Source: Castanea sativa
Taxonomy: Eukaryota; Streptophyta; Magnoliopsida; Fagales; Fagaceae
Assembly (NCBI RefSeq): GCF_040712315.1
Contig: NC_134024.1
Span: 28,077,158 to 28,141,157 of the forward strand
DNA length: 64,000 bases
Direction: 5' to 3'
A program made the position numbers and the translations under genes. Under the pieces are notes generated by a model. It searched no databases. It was given only the letters and a program-made list of their open reading frames with translations, and had not been told where the DNA came from. Position 1 is the stretch's first letter. Each line of letters starts with the position of its first letter. Of the stretch, positions 46,022 to 57,249 are shown piece after piece.

Positions 46022-46913
46022 TTCTTTTATACTTCTCTCATAATTATGCTTGTGGTTTTTGTCATGGATTGCCAAATGTGGAGGTTGTTGGGGTCATATT
46101 TTTTTATGTAATTGGCTAATCCTTTGATAAAATGCACTTTACTTGTAATTGAGTAGATCTAAGTTAGATTTAATATATCAAGAAATATGTTGTTCAAAAA
46201 TATCAAGTGGTATCATTAAAGATATGAAGGTTGATCCAAGAAACAAGTGAAGAAAAAAAGTTTCATTAAGTCTTGATAGAAGCTCGACAAATGCTACCAT
46301 CGAAGTTTAATGAAGAAACTCGACACAAGCTCGATCTGTCGAGATCTATGATTTCAGAATTTCTAAATTTGAAATTCGGCCCATGATGACTTGGATGATT
46401 AGGTTTTTTTTTTCTCACAACCCTAGTCATATATAAGGCTTATTTTAAAAGTCATCAAGTACGAAAACAGAGACCTAGAACTCATATACCCTGTGTGAAG
46501 CTATTGCGTCTGTACGCCTTAGGGTTTTGTAATCAAGTGCTTCTTGATTTTCATTTTTGATGAAGTGAAGAATTTTGCAGCCAACAACAATCATTCAAGT
46601 TGCTAGAGTTAGTCATGTACTAGGATCCAGTTCATGTACAACAAATGAAAGAAGGCTACTACAATATCAAGTTCAATTGGGTATTGAAGCGAAGGTTCAA
46701 CTATAGGTTGGTATTTTGGGATAGACTAGGGTAGTTGTAAGATTCCTCATACTTGTAACTGCTTGATTATTGATTTATGGATTCTTAGGAGTGGTGACCT
46801 TAAATTCACCTGGTGGGGTTTTTATCTTGTGAGAGGTTTTCCCCATTCGACAACAAATCACTGTGTTAATTTATTTTCCGTTGCATATTAGTTATTTGGT
46901 GATTTGTTGGTGC
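46022..46913 (+). repeat. SIRE-B polypurine tract and truncated 3' LTR
   Basis: SIRE-B resumes after the foldback element. The polypurine tract (GGATTGCCAAATGTGGAGGT) ends at 46085, and an LTR begins TGTTGGGGTCATAT at 46086. Its sequence follows the SIRE-A LTR (CTTTTGATCAA-type start, 'TTTTGTAATCAA', 'AGGAGTGGTGACCTTAAATTCACC', 'TTATTTGGTGATTTGTT') but stops at about 46913, lacking the last ~110 bp. It is more diverged from the SIRE-A LTRs than they are from each other. Confidence 0.82.
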
Positions 46914-47066
46914 CTCCACATTGGCTCCATTCGGTCCACGTTGGTCCTATTCAGTCCATTTTGTCTACTTTGGTTCTATTTGGTCCTATTCGGCCTTCAT
47001 TGTTCCTATCTAGTCCATTCTATCCACTTTGATCCACTTTAGTCCTATTCGGTTGAAGTTGGTTTT
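46914..47066. repeat. Degenerate TTGGTCCTATTCGGTCCA minisatellite
   Basis: Irregular repeats of TTGGTCCTATTCGGTCCA-like units (about 18-20 bp) with many substitutions, replacing the end of the SIRE-B LTR. Confidence 0.75.
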
Positions 47067-47069
47067 ATG

Positions 47070-47109
<40 letters not shown>

Positions 47110-47110
47110 C
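47070..47110. repeat. (TA)n(CA)n microsatellite
   Basis: A TA run followed by ACACACAC. Confidence 0.9.
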
Positions 47111-48437
47111 ACAGCTTACAAACAGTCCAAACGCAGTGGGGTTTCCCTCAGCCATTTGTGTGGGCAGTGGCAGAGCTAAAATTTTTTACTAGGGGCCAAG
47201 TTGAATAGAAAAAGAAAAAGAAAATCTTTATGGCCTATCCAAAAGCCAAATAATTGCACAATGTATAAAACTTGTGATCTGAACTAATTCAAAAGGATTG
47301 AAGGATTAAAGGCCTAAATCATAAAAATTGAGAAGGAGACCAATAACTACATCTTTCTATAATTTATACTGCTTTTATTATTTGAATACTATATATAAAG
47401 GAAAATTGAAAAAGCTAGGGACATTGCCCAATGTGCGTGGATATCAAATCCTATTGCATGTTTCCATGCTACAATCATTGTACTTGTGACACATTGTCAG
47501 CGTGCGCGCGCGCACGCGCACACACACGCACACACACACACACACACACATATATATAGACACCCACACCTCACAAGGATATAGTCCTATAGTCCTACCT
47601 TCTTCCATAGTTGCTATCCCTGCCTCCCTTCTAGAGGACAAATATTGGGTACCCAGGACTGGGAGCAATGCTCCCGTACACAGACACGTTGAATTATCAG
47701 CCATTACTTTTACACACCAGGCTACACTTGATAAGACAGCAATCGCTAAGCAACCATAAAGGCCTTCATATTTTTTTTTTTCTTTTTGATTTGTTGGACA
47801 CAAGCCCATTACAAATTATAGACACATAAAAGTCATTAAATTTTTAGGGGGTGTTTGGTACATGTGTTTGAAAGCATATGTTTTGTTGTTTGAAAATACG
47901 TGTGGGTAAAAAAATGTATAGAAATGCGTGTAATATTATTTAGAAACTAAAAATGCGTGTAATTTTACTGAAAAATTTGTGTTCGTTAACTCGGTCAAAT
48001 TCTCACACACTTTTCCTCTTCAATAATTTTAGAGTCCAAAAGCTTTCGCAACATATTGTACCGCACTAGATTGTACTTAAAGTTTGACAAAATATGCAAT
48101 GTGTTGGTATGTCATTTTCACGCTTGGGTTTTGGGTATTTTTCTAAAAAGAAAAAGAACAAAGAGCAAAACAAAAGAACTATAAGGTCGAACGAAAAATA
48201 TGCAATGTGTAATAATATATGCTTGGCATCTACCACAACCAGCTTTGCTGAATGAACCGACAGTAAAAGTGAATGCTAAGAAGTCGCTAAAGTTATCAAA
48301 AATAACAACAATAAGCGCACGACTAGGACATGACATCGTGGGAGATGTTCATCTTTCGTTATCAAAGCTTACAAAGAGATGGGATTACAATGATAGAGTT
48401 AACCACCATTATTTTTAATCGCCAGATGTCTCACCAT
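47111..48437. other. Unassigned spacer with CA/CG microsatellite
   Basis: No supportable gene. A mixed (GCGC)(CA)n(TA)n microsatellite is at about 47502-47558. The reading frames across it are low complexity. A segment from about 47848 starts GGGGGTGTTTGGTACATG, reminiscent of MITE termini, but I found no matching right end. The last part is probably the 3' flank/UTR of the WAKL gene. Confidence 0.5.
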
Positions 48438-49567
48438 TCAACATTCACCAATCAAGGGTCTGGTCCCTTCCATTAAATTTGATTCATCATTATCCCACAA
48501 ATGCTTCTTCATCTTTCTCAATTCATATAACTCAATTGCTACCTCCTTCATAGTAGGCCTCTCATCCCCTTTTACTTCTAAGCACTTCGCTGCAAGCTTC
48601 GCAAATTCCTTGAGTTGCTCCATGATTCCCTCATCCATAATACGCTTTTCAAGAATTTCAAACAACCGATCCTCTTTCAACGCGCAAAGCAAATACATAG
48701 CTAGACTTCTTTGCTCCATTGGCCTTACAAGTGAAAGTACCTTTTGTCCAGTTAGTAGCTCCACAAGTACCACTCCAAAAATATATACATCACTTTTGTC
48801 TGTAAATTGATTTGTCTGCATGTATTCAGGATCCAAATATCCAAGTGTGCCTTGCACTACAGTAGGTAATTGCTTTTGACCTCGTGGAACCAACCTCGAA
48901 GTTCCAAAGTCAGAGACTTTTGCAGTGAAATCATCATCAAGCAATATGTTTGTGGACTTGATATCTCTATGAATAATAGGTATAGAAGCTGCAGAGTGTA
49001 GATAAGATAGTGCATCTGCTATTTCTATAGCTATCCTTAGACGGGTTTCCCATGATACGGGGGATGCATGATGTATGTGCTTGAAGAGGGTATTATTAGG
49101 GACAAATTCATAAACTAATAAAGGGACTCGTGTCTCTAAACAACACCCCAATAATTGGACCACATTCCTATGGTTGACTTGGATAAGAACAACCACTTCG
49201 GTAATGAATTGCTCAATTTGTTCTTGATCTACTGTTTTGGACTTCTTGATTGCAACAACCTTATTATTTTGTAAAAATCCTTTATAAACGATGCCATAAC
49301 CCCCTTCGCCAATGATCCTGCTTGCATCATAGTTGTTGGTGGCCTTCTTTAGGTCTTTAGCAGTGTAAATTTTGGTTGTTTCACTAGATCCTTCCATAGT
49401 AGAGAGTTGTTGTTGCAAAATCAATCCTCCATTTTGTCGGAAAAATTTTTCTTTGAGTTTGACAAGCCTTCTTTTCTTGATAAAAAAGTACAACCAAAAG
49501 CTAATCACTAGTATAGCGATTAAGCTTATGACAGCAACTGCAGATGGAATTAAGAAGTGGGTCACTT
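48438..49567 (-). CDS. Wall-associated-kinase-like receptor kinase, kinase exon (partial gene)
   Basis: Intact terminal exon of a WAK/WAKL-type receptor kinase, about 375 residues, ending in TGA at 48438. It begins right after an AG acceptor (AATTAATAAG), and its first codon is GTG, so it is an internal exon start, not a translation start. Residues ~5-29 form a membrane helix followed by KKRR; the kinase domain runs from ~80 to ~350. Visible catalytic features are GEGGYG loop (86-91), VAIK Lys107, Glu123 of helix C, HRDIKSTN (Asp201), DFGTSR (Asp219) and [10 protein letters not shown]. It is an RD kinase with all key residues. WAKs phosphorylate Ser/Thr at the plasma membrane in cell-wall and pathogen signalling. 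The usual GUB_WAK and EGF exons are not found upstream in this window. They may lie beyond the T2 insertion or be lost. Confidence 0.9.
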
Positions 49568-50716
49568 ATTAATTTTGTTACAAATCAAAAGTTTTAATTC
49601 TAGACATGATCTTCCTCCAAATCGATTTGAAAGAATCTCCTCCAACTTATTACTTGGCAACTCATAAAATTATCAAAGTGTGTTATGTAAGCAAGTCTTG
49701 TGACTCATTAAATATGTCACATGATTAAAAGTAACATAGATAGTTTTATCAATTGTCAAGTGATTAGTTGGAGTAATTTTCCTCCAAACTATTTTAGGGG
49801 TATACTTTGTTCTTTCTTCATCTCAGGTAAGTGTTTTGGAATGAATAGTAATAAGAATTTATAGAAAAGCCTAAATACTTACATTAATTTTTATTATTCT
49901 TAAATTTTATGGACAGACATTAAAAAATAAACTTAATTTGGGGAACTTAATTAAAACATATTTAATCTTAAAAAAGTTATTCCACTAGAATAATAGCACC
50001 ATGCTAGCAAATTAAGGCTGGTTATCATGGGGAAATACATATGCTTGATCATTCTATTTTTTGGATTAAGATCTTTAGAGTTTTTAAGATAAATTTATTA
50101 TGGAATTTTTAAATAGTTAGATATTTACTATGAAACAAGTTAAGAAGATTTTATCATGTCATAGCATTTAACCAAATATTATCTAGTAATATTTTGGTAT
50201 TTACTTAAATTATTAATAATGTGACAAAATCTAATCAACATATTATATAATAACCAAATATTATGTAGTAATATTTTGGTATTTATTTAAATTATTAATA
50301 ATGTGACAAAATCTAATCAACATATTATATAATTAATGGATATATTTTATACCTAAAGATTTTAGAGGATACTAATCAATTTCTTGTGTTGCTGCATTAT
50401 AGTAAAGTAAATGTTTCCAAGCGTTTGAAATGATCTAAAGTTCTAACATTTACATCAACCATTTTCTGCAATATGTTGGTTGGTCGGTCAGTATGGTATT
50501 GAAGCATGAAGCCCTATTGGTATTTGGGATGTAGTATTAAACCTAATTTGGGATTATTAACTACGAATAATGAAAAATGCTAAAATATACTTTTGTTTTT
50601 TGTTTTTTTTGCATAGATGGATAGTGGGGGAGTCTAGAGGGGGAGAGGAAGGGAAAAGGAGAGGTGAGGTTCATACCACATAAATGAGCATGGGGTTTGA
50701 TTTCATTGTTTGATGC
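49568..50716 (-). other. Intron-like sequence upstream of the WAKL kinase exon
   Basis: AT-rich; the first ~830 bp match the WAKL pseudogene flank at 15313-15925. No extracellular-domain exon is visible. An ~82-bp tandem duplication is at 50170-50335. A T-rich segment with GATAGTGGGGG near 50600-50630 resembles a dispersed repeat also seen near 51090-51110. Confidence 0.65.
50170..50335. repeat. 82-bp tandem duplication
   Basis: AACCAAATATTAT starts at 50170 and again at 50252. The two copies share TTAATAATGTGACAAAATC and differ at few positions. The pseudogene flank at 15800-15870 has one diverged copy, so the duplication arose after the paralogues separated. Confidence 0.88.
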
Positions 50717-51002
50717 TATTAAATTACCGATTGTCTCAAAAGTTTAAACTATTAGAAAATGGTGAATGTAATCACTTAACTATAATTCTAAAACTCTCTC
50801 TCACTTGTGGGCCTAAACTTCCCCTTAATAAATAGGGGTCCAACAAGTGGGAATTAAACATTTTAAATGGGACGTAGAGTACTGAAAGACAATGATCAAA
50901 TTTAGGATCTGTTGCTCTAATACTATGTTAAATTATCAATTGTCCCAAAAACTTAAGCTATTAGAAAATGATGAATTTAATCACTTAACTATAATTCTAA
51001 CA
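50717..51002 (-). mobile_element. TRIM (terminal-repeat retrotransposon in miniature)
   Basis: Two ~77-bp direct repeats (50717-50792 and 50926-51002), running TGTTAAATTATC to ATTCTAACA in the better-preserved right copy, enclose ~133 bp. On the minus strand the right repeat is followed by GTATTAGAGCAACAG, a degraded tRNA-Met primer site, and a purine tract (AGTGAGAGAGT) abuts the left repeat. Flanks GATGC (50712-50716) and AATGC (51003-51007) fit a 5-bp duplication with one mismatch. No coding capacity. Confidence 0.8.
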
Positions 51003-51202
51003 AATGCCATTTTACCACTAATCCATCCTCTTTTAGAAATTAATTCAGGTTTGATTTTGGTCTTTTATATTGAAAAATGGTTTTTTTTTTTGATACATTG
51101 ATAGTGGGGATGGGAGAATTGGAACTTTAGATATTTTCGTTAGAAAAACTAAGAGGTGACATTTTAGCCATAAGGCTCTTGGTGAAAAGTTTAAAAAGTA
51201 TA

Positions 51203-51955
51203 TGTGGCAGGCAAAAAGTGGGACAAGTCAGTAATGACTCAAAACTTGCTACTTATGTTCACACAATTAATTTGAAGAGGTGGGATGCTTAATCAACCTT
51301 GAATACCCTTTAATTAGATGAAAAGAGTTAACTGGAGTTTATAGAATCAACTTTAAGTGCAAATGTGTGAGTATGGATAAAAAATAGCCTTAAAGGGCCT
51401 GCATTGAGCTCCTCGGGTTTAGTCCGAGGTAGTGATTACAATTACTTTTGAGTTTTAAAAAAATGAATCCCTTTTCTCTAGGGCTCTCGTTGCCTTATAT
51501 AGTCCTCTAAGTTGTATTTTAGCCCTACATCTCAAGGGTCAAGGTTCAATTCCCTTGATACTTGTCTTATCAAGGCCTTACTAGAAGGCTTCTACATTAA
51601 GCTATAAGTTGTGCTGACACTATTCAGGGGTTATTTCCTCATAAATGCAGTCAGCTAAGTAGATTTAGAGTATTGAATGCGGTAGTGATTGATACTTTAT
51701 CTGTCTTCTTCCCTTCCTAGCTTGATGACAAACTTTCCTTCTCATCCTCGGTTTATGCCTGGAGGCCCTTAACATTGGTTCCTAGCCCCCGAGGACATAG
51801 GTATCCTTGGGTCCTTGAGCATTATAGTCTCCCTACACCAACAGAAGGTTGCTCATATCTTCCCAAGGATTTATTGTCAGTGTCTTCCGAGGTCCATACT
51901 CCTGACATTGCCCCTGGCCCACCTATTCACATCCTCGAATTCTTGTCGTCCCACA
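51203..51955 (-). repeat. T2 3' LTR (left)
   Basis: About 753 bp, TGTGGCAGGCAAAAAG to GTCGTCCCACA. It shares segments with the T1 LTR (for example TTCAGGGGTTATTTCC and AATGCAGTCAGCTAAGTAG against the T1 TTCAGAGGTCATTTCC stretch), showing common ancestry. Confidence 0.9.
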
Positions 51956-51972
51956 ATAGCCCCCCAAAACCT
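51956..51972 (-). promoter_or_regulatory. T2 polypurine tract
   Basis: The minus strand reads AGGTTTTGGGGGGCTAT next to the LTR start TGTGGGAC. T1 has the same TTTTG(A/G)GGGGCTAT. Confidence 0.8.
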
Positions 51973-52963
51973 CACTTCCCATTCTTTCTAGGGAAAGACG
52001 GTTTTGGTGATCGAGGGGAGGCGTTTTGGCACGTTCCTGATACGTTCCCACGTGGGAGTGCCTTGTCAACTGACTGAGACACGATCCTAATGTTTCAAAA
52101 TCCATGACCCAGTAGTAAATGTTGTGTGTAGCTCCTTGCTCCCCATGTTTTATGGTAAGATCATGATCCAATGGTCTTTATTCTTCACATTAAAGGGGTG
52201 GGAAAATTTTCGCTTCTTTCTTGATACCTATAAAAGGAGGGGATGGGGTGACTTTTCCCCATTTTTACCTTTAGAAGAAAAACTCAGTCCCTTATCTAGA
52301 TAACTTGCTTGAAGAGCCCCTCTTCTTCTATTTCTTTGTACGTGTCTTCTTGACTCTTCTTTTTACTAGACCTTAGATCTCTTCTCTTGCTTTCTTTTCT
52401 TATAAATGGGTAGGTCTTTTAGCTTAATTGATATCCCCAGGCATAAGGAAGAGTTCAAAAAATGGTATAGAATTCCTAGTGGTGTAAGCATAGAACATTG
52501 TTGCTTAGGAGAGTGGAATGAAAAGACCTTCTAAGGTTGTAGTAATCCCTATGATAGCATTTATAGAAGGGGGAATGAGGATTCCCATGGGTTGAGTAAC
52601 TAAGAGTTTTTTGTGTCTTTCAAACTTTGTCCTACTTAGTGTGCCCCCCAATATGTTTAGAATATTAGGTAGCATAGATGCGTTAAACAAAAAGATGGGT
52701 ATGAACCCCACCCCTCATGATATAAAATGGGTATATAGTTGTCAAAAAAAAAAACAAAGCGGGATACTACCTAAACACTAGCGTCCTTGCCGTTAAGTTA
52801 ATTTCCTGCCTCCTAGAGACGAATAATGGCATGGACAAGGATTTTCTCATCATTTCAGGGGAGTGGCACGATGGATTGCATTGCTCGACCAAGGATGGCA
52901 CACCACGTAAGGTGGTTTAGGAATATACTAAAGTTCCTACCCTTTTAGTTGCTAGGAGTGAAA

Positions 52964-53016
<53 letters not shown>
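52964..53016. repeat. (TA)n(TATG)n microsatellite in intron 1 of the antisense gene
   Basis: About 23 TA repeats then TATGTATG. A TATG run also follows the solo LTR at 54453-54476, so the LTR inserted inside the microsatellite. Confidence 0.9.
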
Positions 53017-53019
<3 letters not shown>

Positions 53020-54452
53020 GAAGGAAAAATTTTGGTTTTGTATCTCATACAAAACCCACAGCGGAAGCAACAAAGATGGATATATTTCATTCATAATTGA
53101 TAACGTGCACAAAGTAAATTTCAGAATTTAAGAACAAGATAGCGTACCTTGGTGTGGAGAAATTCAAAACAAAGATTAGAAGCACTTGGGAACACTTTTA
53201 ATCTTCACTCCAATTCCACTTTACGCCCAAGACGTGTGGTCTCTCAATCAGTTTTTCAAAGGGAGAATGAAAGTGTGTCTCACACTCTCTCACAAACCAT
53301 TTCTTTTTCTTTTCTAATCTCTTCTTATAAAAATTCTGTATGTTTCTCCCTTTATAACTAATTGATTATCTAATTGGGCTGGCCTATTGTGCCTTTCCAA
53401 TTGGGCTTTAGTGTGTGGCTTGAAGTGGGACCAAAAGGGACCAATAAGACACTAGCTCCAATGGGCCTTGGGCTTTTCCGTCAACCCTTGACAAGTCCAA
53501 AGTTACCATTAATTATATTTAATACCACTATATAAATATAATTGCACTCTAGGTCTTATTAATAAATTATATCCCAAGACTTTATTATACACGTAACCCC
53601 TTCATAAAATATTCGTAGTAACACAAAGTCATAAATATAGACTGCCACTTTGTAAATTACTACATCTTATCCTTGAGTACCCGGTTTAATTCTTTAAAGT
53701 TATTCATTATATATTTATGAAATCCAATTTCATAAATATATACTTTAGTAATTTCTTACTAAAGTGGTTAGGCCTAACTCTCTGAATAATTGAACCTATT
53801 AAACTTATCTCAATGGAATATTTTATATCTCCATCAAGAGACTATGAATTCCATCTTGAGAATATATGTTCCATCAACACTAAATGTGGTTGCCCAACAT
53901 ACTGAGGTTTTGACCGTCACTTCAGATCTCACTCCTGATATATCAAAGCAACCTACACTTCATGATCAGGTCCATTATTCTCTCAGGATTAAGAGTTCAT
54001 GCAAATAGAAGTCGTGAGATTTATTATTCATTTGACAGTCTAGGAGAACAATAAATCTCACAGCGGTCCTGCTCAATATGTTTTAACTCTTAAAACATAT
54101 CAACATATCAACTAGAAGTCTTCACTTCCATGATCAAGACAAATCATCGTAGTTGACACGTTATAGTCTTCATAGATGAAATGCCCAGTTTCATCACCGA
54201 CTATGAACTATAAATTCTGAGTTTATAAAGAACTTGTGATTTACATCTTCTGTGACTTTTCACATAAATCACATACAATGCATCTCATGGACTATATGAT
54301 AATGTCCCATATTCATGTTACCATTATTTTAGATAATAATAAAATAACTTTATCAATCACAATATTAAGTCATACATCATGTCATACATAATGTCATACA
54401 TAATATCATACATAACATCATACAATAGGATTTAAGGGCACAAATCCTAATA
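53017..54452 (-). repeat. Solo LTR of the C1 Copia family
   Basis: About 1,436 bp similar to both C1 LTRs from start (TGTGAAGG-AAAATTTTGG against TGTTGGAAAAACATGG) to end (ATTTAAGGGCACAAATCCTAATA against CCTAACA). No internal sequence and no second LTR. It keeps the ~67-bp segment deleted from the left C1 LTR and the conserved stem-loop (54014-54062). The flanking duplication is ambiguous because both sides are TATG repeats. Solo LTRs arise by recombination between two LTRs of one element. Confidence 0.88.
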
Positions 54453-56639
54453 GTATGTATGTATGTATGTATGTATATTTCTTGTTTTCCATCCTTTTTT
54501 ATTCATTTTCTTACCCCTGTTTCTATTGTCTTTGCTTCAGATAAGAAGGTCACCGCTAAGAGACAAAGCTTGGTGAATTTCGATGAGCTCAATCAAATCC
54601 TAAGATCTGAGATTTTTCTCCATCGCGATGGTCAACTCTGAGCTGTGCATGTTGTCCTTGGCTTCAAGCCCATTTCCACCTGCTTCAACTTTCAAAACAC
54701 GTAATCAAGGCCAAAGATCCTTGTCTCGCTAGAGTTGACGTGGCTGTTGAAAGATTCATCTAAAAGCCTGCTCTTACTAGAACTCAGTTTGTGGAGCTTT
54801 CTGCTCACTAAGTGGCCCAACTCATAGTCGAAGGTGAAGAGATTATCCCTTCGGACGATAAGGTTGAAGCTCAATATGAAGAGGCCGAAGAAGAGAGCTT
54901 TGAAAGTTTGGTTCGTGAAGAAGACTTTGAGGTTTTATACCATCCTTATGTGATTGAGGATGCGGTAACCACATCCATTCCAGTTGCTATTGCTATTAGT
55001 GATGACTAAGGGGCCACTAAAGTTTCTGAAAGGATGGTGATTGAGAAAAGGCTACCTGATCTATTATCCTTGTTGGAGTCCCATGTTAGGGACGTCACTC
55101 ATGAAGTTCCTATGGTGCCAAGGTCTCTTACGCCTACTCCTCTTCCTTTTACCCAAACCGATCTGGTGGACAAGAAGAGGAAAAAAGACAAAAACACAAG
55201 GAAGGGAGCTGCCAAGGAAGGCAAAATTCAAGAGGAGACTGCTCTCGAGAAAACTAGGGGTCCTAAGGCCATTCGATCACAAAAAAGGAGGGCTAAAGAA
55301 GTCGCTGAGACTGTTCCAGAACAGAACCCTTGGATTTTGAGCTAGAATCCCTCTCTGGTCTTAGATGGAGCTCCCCTCACTTCGGATTCCGCTATCTTGC
55401 TAATGAGAGGTCAAGCTATGTTGCTAACTTTGTGGACATGGCTAAGCTTCATAATTTGAAGAAGCATGAAATGTTTCTATCACTAAAGAGAGACTTAGCC
55501 CTCGTATGCTTGTATTCCCTTAAAAATAAATAATAAATAAATAAAAACCTGATACTTATACACTCAATTACTGATTACTTCCCTCATTCCCTTTTCCTTT
55601 TCAAAAGCAGGCAACACAAGCAGCTCATGTTGTCAAGGAGATGGTGAAGCAGGCCCTCTATGAGGAGAAAGGGGAGGAATCAAAACTGTATGTTGCTCAA
55701 AGGGCCTAAGGCTAGGCCAACAAAAAGTTCAATGAGACAATTCTCAAGCTGATTGAGAGTAAAAAAGCTCGGAGAAGTGCAGTGGCTTCTATAGAGAGTA
55801 GTGAAAGGCAAGCAAGAGAGTAGCTTCATTACTTAAAGGAAGCTGAGAATCAACTCGCACTTGCTCGGGAGAGAGTGAGTGAGTTGACTAAGGAACTGGA
55901 AAAAAAAGGCGAGGTTGCTGTGAAGGCCGAATAGACGACTTACAATCTAGGGCAGAAAGGAGACCAAGGCCCACTTGAAATCCCAAATTACGACTGTATG
56001 TCGGAGTTTCTGCCTCAAGACCTAGATTGAAGCTCTAAATGCTGTCGGGGTGGATTAATCCTTGGAACTGAGGGATCTGAAGAGGGTGTTCTACCCTCTA
56101 ACTATCAGGGTTAGAACCTTTGCCCCTGTCCAGAGCAGCACTGCCCCTTCAATCCAAGTAGCTCCTACTGAGACTTCTAGTCCAGTCCTAAGTGATAAGG
56201 CTCCCACAATTCCTCTAAGCTCTTCTAAGAAGAAGGGGCCAGTTTTAAACAAAACAACCTCATCGACCTCTCACCTCTCCCTTGAATGGGCTGCCTTCTC
56301 AAGAGGTCAAGAAAGACAAGGAGCAGAGAGAGCGTGATAAAGAATGATTGAAATAGGGACTAGGATCAAATTTTGTAATAGGCAATTTGGTGTGCCCCTC
56401 CCACATAATGGGAGTTTGCCTATACGAACATTTTTTTTTGTTCACCTTTTGCTTTCTTGTATTTTTCATACATCAATGCAAATTTTTATACTTTTCACAT
56501 ATTAATGAAGATCTTTACTCTGTTGTTGAGTGTATGTATTCTTTCCATAATTCTAGCCTTGATACACAGTACTTTGCAATTAACCAAATTTTGCATTAAT
56601 TATTCAGGGCAGGTGATTCAGGGAATTGAATATTTCTGA

Positions 56640-57115
56640 GGAAACCCTTAGCAAAATTTAGGCATTAATTTACCTAAAGCAGGTGATCCGAGGAATTGAA
56701 CTTGGTTGAGGGCCTGTTTAACCCTTCGGAGAATTTAGTGATTAATTTTCCCAAGGCAGGTGTTTTGAGGAATCAAACCTAGGTGACATTCTATTTAACC
56801 CTTAGAAGAAATTAGAGATTAATTTACCTAAGGCAGGTGATCCGAGGAATCGAACTTGGCTAAGGTTTTTTTTAACCTTTAGGAGAATTTAGGGATTAAT
56901 TTGCCCAAGGCTGGTGATCCAAAGAATCGAACCTAGCTGAGGTTTGGTTTAACCCTTAGGAGAATTTTGGGATTAATTTACCCTAGGCAAGCGATATGAG
57001 GAATCGAACTTCGTCGAGGTTCTATTTAACCCTTAGGTTAGGGACTAATTTACCCAAGGTAGGTGATCTAGGGACTGGAACGTAGCTGAGGTTCCGTTTA
57101 ACCCTTAGGATGTTC
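56640..57115. repeat. T2 internal tandem array, ~77-bp period
   Basis: TTAATTTACC-type landmarks at 56665, 56742, 56819, 56896 and 56973 are 77 bp apart; a sixth copy near 57045 is shorter. Units contain GGTGATCCGAGGAATCGAAC and a GTTTAACCCTTAGGAGAATT block. The unit is recognisably related to the half-units of the T1 array and lies at the same place in the element. Confidence 0.88.
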
Positions 57116-57249
57116 GTTTTGAACTCATGACTAAAATTTTAATAAGCATAAAAAATAAAAGAGAAATTTTGTGAATACTTCTCCACTATACATATAAACA
57201 TGATCATATACAAGCTCTCGCACTAGTAGAAATATTTTCACAGATTATT

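Larger units (their letters stand above)
24966..46913 (+). mobile_element. SIRE-B: SIRE/Maximus-like Copia element, split by three insertions
   Basis: The host segments are 24966-25316 (RT), 32712-36610 (RNase H end, spacer, env-like ORF), 44507-44686 and 46022-46913 (polypurine tract and partial 3' LTR). The pol frame reads across the SIRE-A insertion: LLGK before it, TIDHTLYRSM after. The 5' part is missing left of about 24966, where the oppositely oriented Athila-like remnant starts. The long 3' region with an extra ORF after pol is characteristic of SIRE/Maximus elements. Confidence 0.87.
52406..56336 (+). pseudogene. T2 antisense extra gene (Transposase_28-like plus coiled coil), decayed
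   Basis: Homologue of the T1 antisense gene. Predicted exons are 52406-52906, 54541-55503 and 55611-56336. Donors are CCAC|GTAAGG and GCCCTC|GTATGC; acceptors are TTGCTTCAG and AAAAGCAG. Exon 1 starts MGRSFSLID and contains, after a frameshift near 52520, VVVIPMIAFIEGG and PPNMFRILG, matching T1. Exon 2 starts with SLVNFDELNQILRSEIF (T1: SLCSIADLNHVLRSEVF) and ends SLKRDLAL. Exon 3 is an Ala/Glu/Lys-rich coiled-coil region with stops. Stops and frameshifts make it a pseudogene. Intron 1 also contains a solo LTR. Confidence 0.75.

Noticed and set aside
47444..47809. 121-aa minus-strand ORF and 85-aa plus-strand ORF
   Set aside because: Both run through the CA/CG microsatellite; no conserved motif.
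47848..48115. Possible MITE starting GGGGGTGTTTGGTAC
   Set aside because: No inverted right terminus or target duplication found.
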